Assembly (NCBI RefSeq): GCF_020923435.1
Contig: NZ_CP087263.1
Location: 558,001 to 622,000 of the forward strand
Direction of reading: 5' to 3'
DNA length: 64,000 bases
DNA from: Brevibacillus humidisoli
GTDB lineage: Bacteria; Bacillota; Bacilli; Brevibacillales; Brevibacillaceae
In this document: piece after piece, positions 60,134 through 64,000 of the stretch
Layout: the number at the start of each line of letters is the position of its first letter
How positions within the stretch are numbered: the first letter of the stretch is position 1
Program-made: the position numbers and the translations under genes
The notes under the pieces: generated by a model
The model's input: only the letters and a program-made list of their open reading frames with translations
Told to the model about the DNA's origin: nothing
Database searches by the model: none

Positions 60134-63100
60134 GTGGAAACGACCTTTGTTCACCTGCACGTACACAGCGAGTACAGTCTGCTTGACGGCGCTGCCCGCA
60201 TTGATGCTTTGGTAGCTAAAGCAAAGGAATGGGGGATGCCGGCTTTAGCCATTACCGATCATGCCAACCTGTACGGAGCGATTCCGTTTTACAAAGCGTG
60301 CCGACAAGCGGGAATCAAACCGATCATCGGCATGGAGGCTTATCTCGTTGAAGAGCGCTTGAGCGAACGCCCGCCGCGTCATACTTCAACGCCATTTCAT
60401 CTAGTGCTGCTGGCCGAAAACCTGACCGGCTACCGCAATCTGTTGAAGCTGAGTTCCATTGCCCAGACGGAGGGGTTGCACATACTGCCCCGGTTGAACA
60501 AGGAGATACTAGCGGCTCATGCGGAAGGATTGATCGCCCTGAGCGGCTGCCGTGAAGGGGAGATTGCTCGTCTGCTGGCGGACGGTGGCATTGACATGGC
60601 CAGAGAGGCCGCCCGCTGGTACGAGCGAACCTTTGGACATGACCGCTTTTACCTCGAACTGCAGGATCATGGCACGGAATGGGAGCGGCGCCTCAACCAG
60701 CGGATGCTGCACCTTCACCAAGATACCGGTATTCCGCTGATTGTCACCAATAACGTTCACTATGTAGAACAAAGTGACGCGAAGTGGCAGGACGTCCTGC
60801 TTGCCATCAAAGAGGGCAAGACGGTTGAAGAAGAGGGGCGTTACCGGTACGAGACTGACCAATACTATTTGAAAAGCGGCGAAGAGATGGCCCGGTTGTT
60901 CTCCTACGTACCGGAAGCGATTCGCAATACGGCTGCCGTCGCTGAGCGCTGCAATCTTGAATTAGAGTTCGGACAGCATATTCTGCCGCATTTTCCCGTG
61001 CCCGATGGAACGGATGCCAGCCAGTATCTCCGTGATTTGTGCCAACAGGGCTGCCGTGAGCGCTATGGCGAAATCACGCCACAGATACAGGAGAGACTTG
61101 AGCATGAGTTGTCGATCATTACGCGGACCGGCTTCGCCGACTACTTTCTGATTGTCTGGGATTTTATGCGCTACGCCCATGAAAACGACATACCTACTGG
61201 ACCCGGCCGCGGATCTGCGGCGGGAAGCTTGGTTGCCTACGCGTTAAAGATCACCAATGTAGATCCTCTGCGGTTTAACTTGCTGTTTGAACGGTTTCTC
61301 AACCCGGAGCGGGTCACCATGCCTGACATCGATATCGACTTTGCGGTGGAACGCCGTGATGAAGTGATCCATTATGTGGCTGACAAATACGGTCATGATC
61401 GCGTTGCACAGATCGTCACGTTTGGGACGATGGCTGCCCGTGCGGCGGTTCGTGATGTGGGGCGAGCGCTTGGTCTCTCATTGGGGATCGTTGACCGCGT
61501 GGCCCGGATGATCCCCCAGTCTCCGGGCATGACAATTGACAAAGCAATGACCCTCAATCCACAACTTCCTGCGTTGATGGAAGAAAACAAGCAGGTGGCC
61601 AACCTGATCGAAGTGGCCAAGGGATTGGAGGGACTTCCCCGTCACACGTCGACACATGCGGCCGGGGTGGTCATTTCCCGAGAACCGTTGACCCAATATG
61701 TACCACTACAGGAAGGGGCGGAGGGGTTGACGCTGACCCAGTATCCGATGGATGTGCTGGAGGAAATCGGGCTTTTAAAGATGGATTTTCTGGGACTTCG
61801 CAACCTGACGATTATCCAGGAAGCGCTTCGCTTGCTGGAGCAGCAGGGTATCGAGGTAGATTTGCATCGTCTGCCGCCAACCGACGAGAAAACGTTTCGC
61901 ATGCTTAGCCGAGGCGAGACGACAGGCATTTTCCAACTGGAATCATCCGGCATGCGAAATGTGCTGAGAGAACTGAGGCCTGAATCACTTGATGACATCA
62001 TTGCCGTGCTCGCCCTTTACCGACCGGGGCCGATGGAGATCATACCGGATTACATCAAGGCCAAACACGGCAAAAAAAAGGTCACATATGCCCATTTTGA
62101 CCTGGAACCAATTCTGAGGGAGACCCATGGCTTTATTTTGTATCAGGAACAGATCATGCAGATCTCTTCCCGAATGGCCGGATTTACGTTGGGGGAGGCT
62201 GACATCCTGCGCCGGGCAGTGGGCAAAAAGAAGCGCGAACTGTTGGCTGAACAGCGGGCCAAGTTTGTCGCGGGCAGTGTTCGTCAGGGATATGACGAAA
62301 AGTTGGCGCATCAGATATACGATCTGATCGTCCGCTTTGCCGACTACGGTTTTAACAAGGCTCACTCCGTCGCCTACGCGGTCATCGCGTATCAGATGGC
62401 CTATTTGAAGGCGAATTACCCGCTCACCTTTATGGCATCCCTGTTGTCCCTGTCGATTGGCAGTCAGACCCGGATCGCCGAGTACACAGAAGAGGCGCGC
62501 CGCTTGGGATTGGCCGTCCTGCCTCCGGACATTAATGAAAGTGAAGCCTTTTTTACCGTACAGCACGATGCGATCCGCTTTGGTTTGGCGGCAGTGAAAA
62601 ACGTAGGCTACGGCGCAATCGAAGCGATTGTCCGCGAGCGAAAGCAGCGGCCCTACCGGGATCTGCGTGATTTCTGTACGCGAGTCGACAGTCGTCTCGT
62701 CAACCGCCGGGTAATCGAATCGCTGATTTCGTGCGGCGCAATGGACACGCTGCCTGGTCACCGTGCCCAGCTATTAGTCATGCTCGACATGGTGCTCAAT
62801 AACGGCGTTTCTCGACGAAGCGCTGGTGCGGGGAGTCAGATTGATCTGTTTTCGCTAGATGACCCTTTGCAGTCTGGTGATGCAGCGATACAGGACGAGG
62901 GAGTGCCGTCTGACCCCTCCGTTTATCCCGATGTTCCCCCGTTTTCTCGAAACCAACAGTTGAAAGAAGAACGGGAACTACTCGGTGTCTATCTGTCGGG
63001 ACACCCCCTGGACGATTATCCGCACCTGACCAATCGCGCAGGTGTACAGCAGATTTCCCGACTGTCGGAAACGGAAAAAAACCAACACGTAAAAGTAGTC

Positions 63101-63598
63101 GGCATGATTGCTGAGGTCAAGCGAATTCAGACGAAAAAGGGAGATCCTATGGCTTTCCTCACGATCGAAGACCGCACGTCAGCGGTGGAAGTGGTCGTCT
63201 TCCCGCAGGTGTTTGCAGCCCATCATGACCTGCTGGACCGGGAGAAGCTGGTCGTATTGGAGGCGCGCGTCGATGTCCAGGAAGAGACGATCAAGCTGCT
63301 TGCCTCCCGCCTTTGGGATGCTGCGACTCTGCCTCGTCCATCGACAGAAACGGTCTTGTTTGTCAAAATCTCTGCCCAACAGGAACGTGATTCGACATTG
63401 GCAGAACTAAAGCAGCTGTTTGTCGAAAGAAAAGGAACAATTCCCGTATTTCTCCATTACGCCGGGAAAAAACAGACGATTCGCCTGCCGGATGACTGGC
63501 GGGTGGAAGTGGACGAGGTCTTCCTGGAGAAAGCGCGAGCAATTGTAGGGAGAAGCGGAGTAATTCTAAAAGAATGGTCGATAAATGAAGGAGGTTGA
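60134..63598 (+). CDS. dnaE: DNA polymerase III alpha subunit, DnaE type
   Basis: The 1154-residue protein has an N-terminal PHP domain (HLHVHSEYSLLDGAARID, ITDHANLYGAI), a PolIII core with GPGRGSAAGSLVAYAL near residue 355 and the catalytic PDIDIDF near 397, a third acidic site near KMDFLGLRNL (about 551), a helix-hairpin-helix part, and a C-terminal OB domain near 985-1050. In Firmicutes DnaE extends primers on the lagging strand before PolC takes over. GTG at 60134 follows GAGGGGGAGTCAG. TATAAT at 60083-60088 may be its -10. A terminator overlaps the end. Confidence 0.97.
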   Translation: METTFVHLHVHSEYSLLDGAARIDALVAKAKEWGMPALAITDHANLYGAIPFYKACRQAGIKPIIGMEAYLVEERLSERPPRHTSTPFHLVLLAENLTGYRNLLKLSSIAQTEGLHILPRLNKEILAAHAEGLIALSGCREGEIARLLADGGIDMAREAARWYERTFGHDRFYLELQDHGTEWERRLNQRMLHLHQDTGIPLIVTNNVHYVEQSDAKWQDVLLAIKEGKTVEEEGRYRYETDQYYLKSGEEMARLFSYVPEAIRNTAAVAERCNLELEFGQHILPHFPVPDGTDASQYLRDLCQQGCRERYGEITPQIQERLEHELSIITRTGFADYFLIVWDFMRYAHENDIPTGPGRGSAAGSLVAYALKITNVDPLRFNLLFERFLNPERVTMPDIDIDFAVERRDEVIHYVADKYGHDRVAQIVTFGTMAARAAVRDVGRALGLSLGIVDRVARMIPQSPGMTIDKAMTLNPQLPALMEENKQVANLIEVAKGLEGLPRHTSTHAAGVVISREPLTQYVPLQEGAEGLTLTQYPMDVLEEIGLLKMDFLGLRNLTIIQEALRLLEQQGIEVDLHRLPPTDEKTFRMLSRGETTGIFQLESSGMRNVLRELRPESLDDIIAVLALYRPGPMEIIPDYIKAKHGKKKVTYAHFDLEPILRETHGFILYQEQIMQISSRMAGFTLGEADILRRAVGKKKRELLAEQRAKFVAGSVRQGYDEKLAHQIYDLIVRFADYGFNKAHSVAYAVIAYQMAYLKANYPLTFMASLLSLSIGSQTRIAEYTEEARRLGLAVLPPDINESEAFFTVQHDAIRFGLAAVKNVGYGAIEAIVRERKQRPYRDLRDFCTRVDSRLVNRRVIESLISCGAMDTLPGHRAQLLVMLDMVLNNGVSRRSAGAGSQIDLFSLDDPLQSGDAAIQDEGVPSDPSVYPDVPPFSRNQQLKEERELLGVYLSGHPLDDYPHLTNRAGVQQISRLSETEKNQHVKVVGMIAEVKRIQTKKGDPMAFLTIEDRTSAVEVVVFPQVFAAHHDLLDREKLVVLEARVDVQEETIKLLASRLWDAATLPRPSTETVLFVKISAQQERDSTLAELKQLFVERKGTIPVFLHYAGKKQTIRLPDDWRVEVDEVFLEKARAIVGRSGVILKEWSINEGG

Positions 63599-63617
63599 CG
63601 AATCGCCTCCTTTTTTT
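63588..63617 (+). terminator. Terminator of dnaE
   Basis: AAGGAGG (63588-63594) pairs with CCTCCTT (63606-63612), and five or more T follow. The dnaE stop codon lies in the loop. Confidence 0.85.
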
Positions 63618-63632
63618 GCTGCATTCGGCATG

Positions 63633-63660
63633 TTTACAGATGGAAACGATTTGTTATAAT
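63633..63660 (+). promoter_or_regulatory. Promoter of the malic enzyme gene
   Basis: TTTACA (63633-63638) and consensus TATAAT (63655-63660) are 16 bases apart, a good sigma-A promoter. The start site should be near 63667. Confidence 0.72.
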
Positions 63661-63675
63661 GAGTACATGGTAGAT

Positions 63676-63694
63676 TAAGTGGTCAGACCACTTA
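63676..63694 (+). promoter_or_regulatory. Perfect palindromic operator (GntR/FadR type)
   Basis: TAAGTGGTC-A-GACCACTTA is a perfect 9-1-9 inverted repeat at about +10 to +28 of the promoter above. TGGTC-N-GACCA is the typical half-site pattern of FadR-subfamily GntR repressors. No such repressor gene is in the window; it may follow the malic enzyme gene, where Bacilli often carry one. Confidence 0.65.
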
Positions 63695-63768
63695 GGGAAT
63701 AAACGGAATTTGTGTAAAAAAATGATTGTCAGTGAATCTATCCAACAGGTAAGATTGGAGTGGTAACG

Positions 63769-64000
63769 GTGTCCAAACTGAGAGAAGAAGCCTTGGAGCT
63801 TCACAGAAAACACCAAGGGAAACTGGAAGCGGTGACCAAAGTGCCGATCCGCAATGCACATGACCTGAGTCTTGCTTACTCTCCAGGTGTGGCGGAACCG
63901 TGCAAAGAAATTTTCGACGAGCCGACGAAAGTGTACGAGTACACCATCAAAGGGAATCTCGTGGCGGTGGTAAGTGACGGGACAGCAGTGTTGGGACTGG
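63769..64000 (+). CDS. ytsJ: NAD(P)-dependent malic enzyme, N-terminal part (runs off the window)
   Basis: The first 77 codons are present: SKLREEALELHRKHQGKLE, VTKVPIRNAHDLSLAYSPGV and AVVSDGTAVLGL match YtsJ/MaeA-type malic enzymes, which convert malate to pyruvate and CO2. GTG at 63769 has GGAG eight bases upstream. The gene order dnaE-malic enzyme is the one seen in Bacillus (dnaE-ytsJ). The gene is cut by the window end. Confidence 0.9.
   Translation, partial: MSKLREEALELHRKHQGKLEAVTKVPIRNAHDLSLAYSPGVAEPCKEIFDEPTKVYEYTIKGNLVAVVSDGTAVLGL

Noticed and set aside
63634-63861. 75-codon minus-strand frame over the malic enzyme start
   Set aside because: Antisense to a conserved malic enzyme N-terminus and its promoter; no SD.

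Overview
The window looks like a chromosomal segment of an endospore-forming Firmicute of the Paenibacillaceae type; a Brevibacillus-like organism is the best guess. The evidence is strong GGAGG ribosome binding sites, frequent GTG/TTG starts, LytS/LytT and DnaE of Bacillus type, a tandem family of YheC/YheD spore-coat ATP-grasp genes beside YheB and YheA, S-layer homology domains, and the ytkL-ytoI-ytpI-dnaE-malic enzyme order known from Bacillus. No rRNA, tRNA, CRISPR array or intact insertion sequence was seen.

Layout. 1-3.1 kb: the tail of an unknown gene, a CNNM/HlyC-type membrane protein, a short YitT protein, and small decayed pieces. 3.2-17.9 kb: a cobalamin riboswitch with a terminator, then 14 tightly packed, mostly overlapping genes for anaerobic-type corrin synthesis (cobO, cobS, cobC, cbiH60, cbiX, cobK/cbiJ, cbiC, cbiD, cbiET, cbiL, cbiF, cbiG, cbiA, cbiP). 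cobU, cobT and cbiB are not here. 18.0-23.1 kb: three paralogous HTH-TPR regulators, a fragment of a fourth and a small Spo0E-like gene, all on the minus strand. The upstream-most regulator overlaps at its 3' end a previously unlisted 39-codon gene for a secreted-type peptide, followed at once by a perfect terminator. This has the architecture of an RRNPPA (Rap/NprR/PlcR/AimR-like) receptor-peptide quorum-sensing cassette and is the most interesting item here.

23.4-34.8 kb: a bactofilin plus LytM-peptidase operon, a GAF-GGDEF protein, a phytoene-desaturase-like flavoprotein, an S66 LD-carboxypeptidase coupled to an M20 amidohydrolase, an M3 oligopeptidase, an Eis-like acetyltransferase and a YtvI-like permease. 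34.9-42.1 kb: a LytS/LytT two-component system followed by a DUF4212-SSS sodium symporter pair and a second SSS symporter that carries a homopolymer frameshift. The promoter of the first symporter operon has a good cre (CcpA) site, so carboxylate (pyruvate/acetate) uptake is the likely theme. 42.2-49.4 kb: an SLH-anchored YcdB-repeat exoprotein, small membrane proteins, and a secreted NlpC/P60 protein with three domains, two of which have lost the catalytic cysteine.

49.4-57.0 kb: four consecutive YheC/YheD ATP-grasp genes (one frameshifted) divergent from yheB-yheA-ytkL. 57.1-64 kb: ytoI behind a possible attenuated leader, a coiled-coil protein made of eleven 14-residue repeats, ytpI, dnaE, and the start of a malic enzyme gene behind a good promoter with a perfect TGGTC-A-GACCA operator of GntR/FadR type. 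Two single-base homopolymer frameshifts (T7 near 40,755; A7 near 53,727) are either real mutations or assembly errors.
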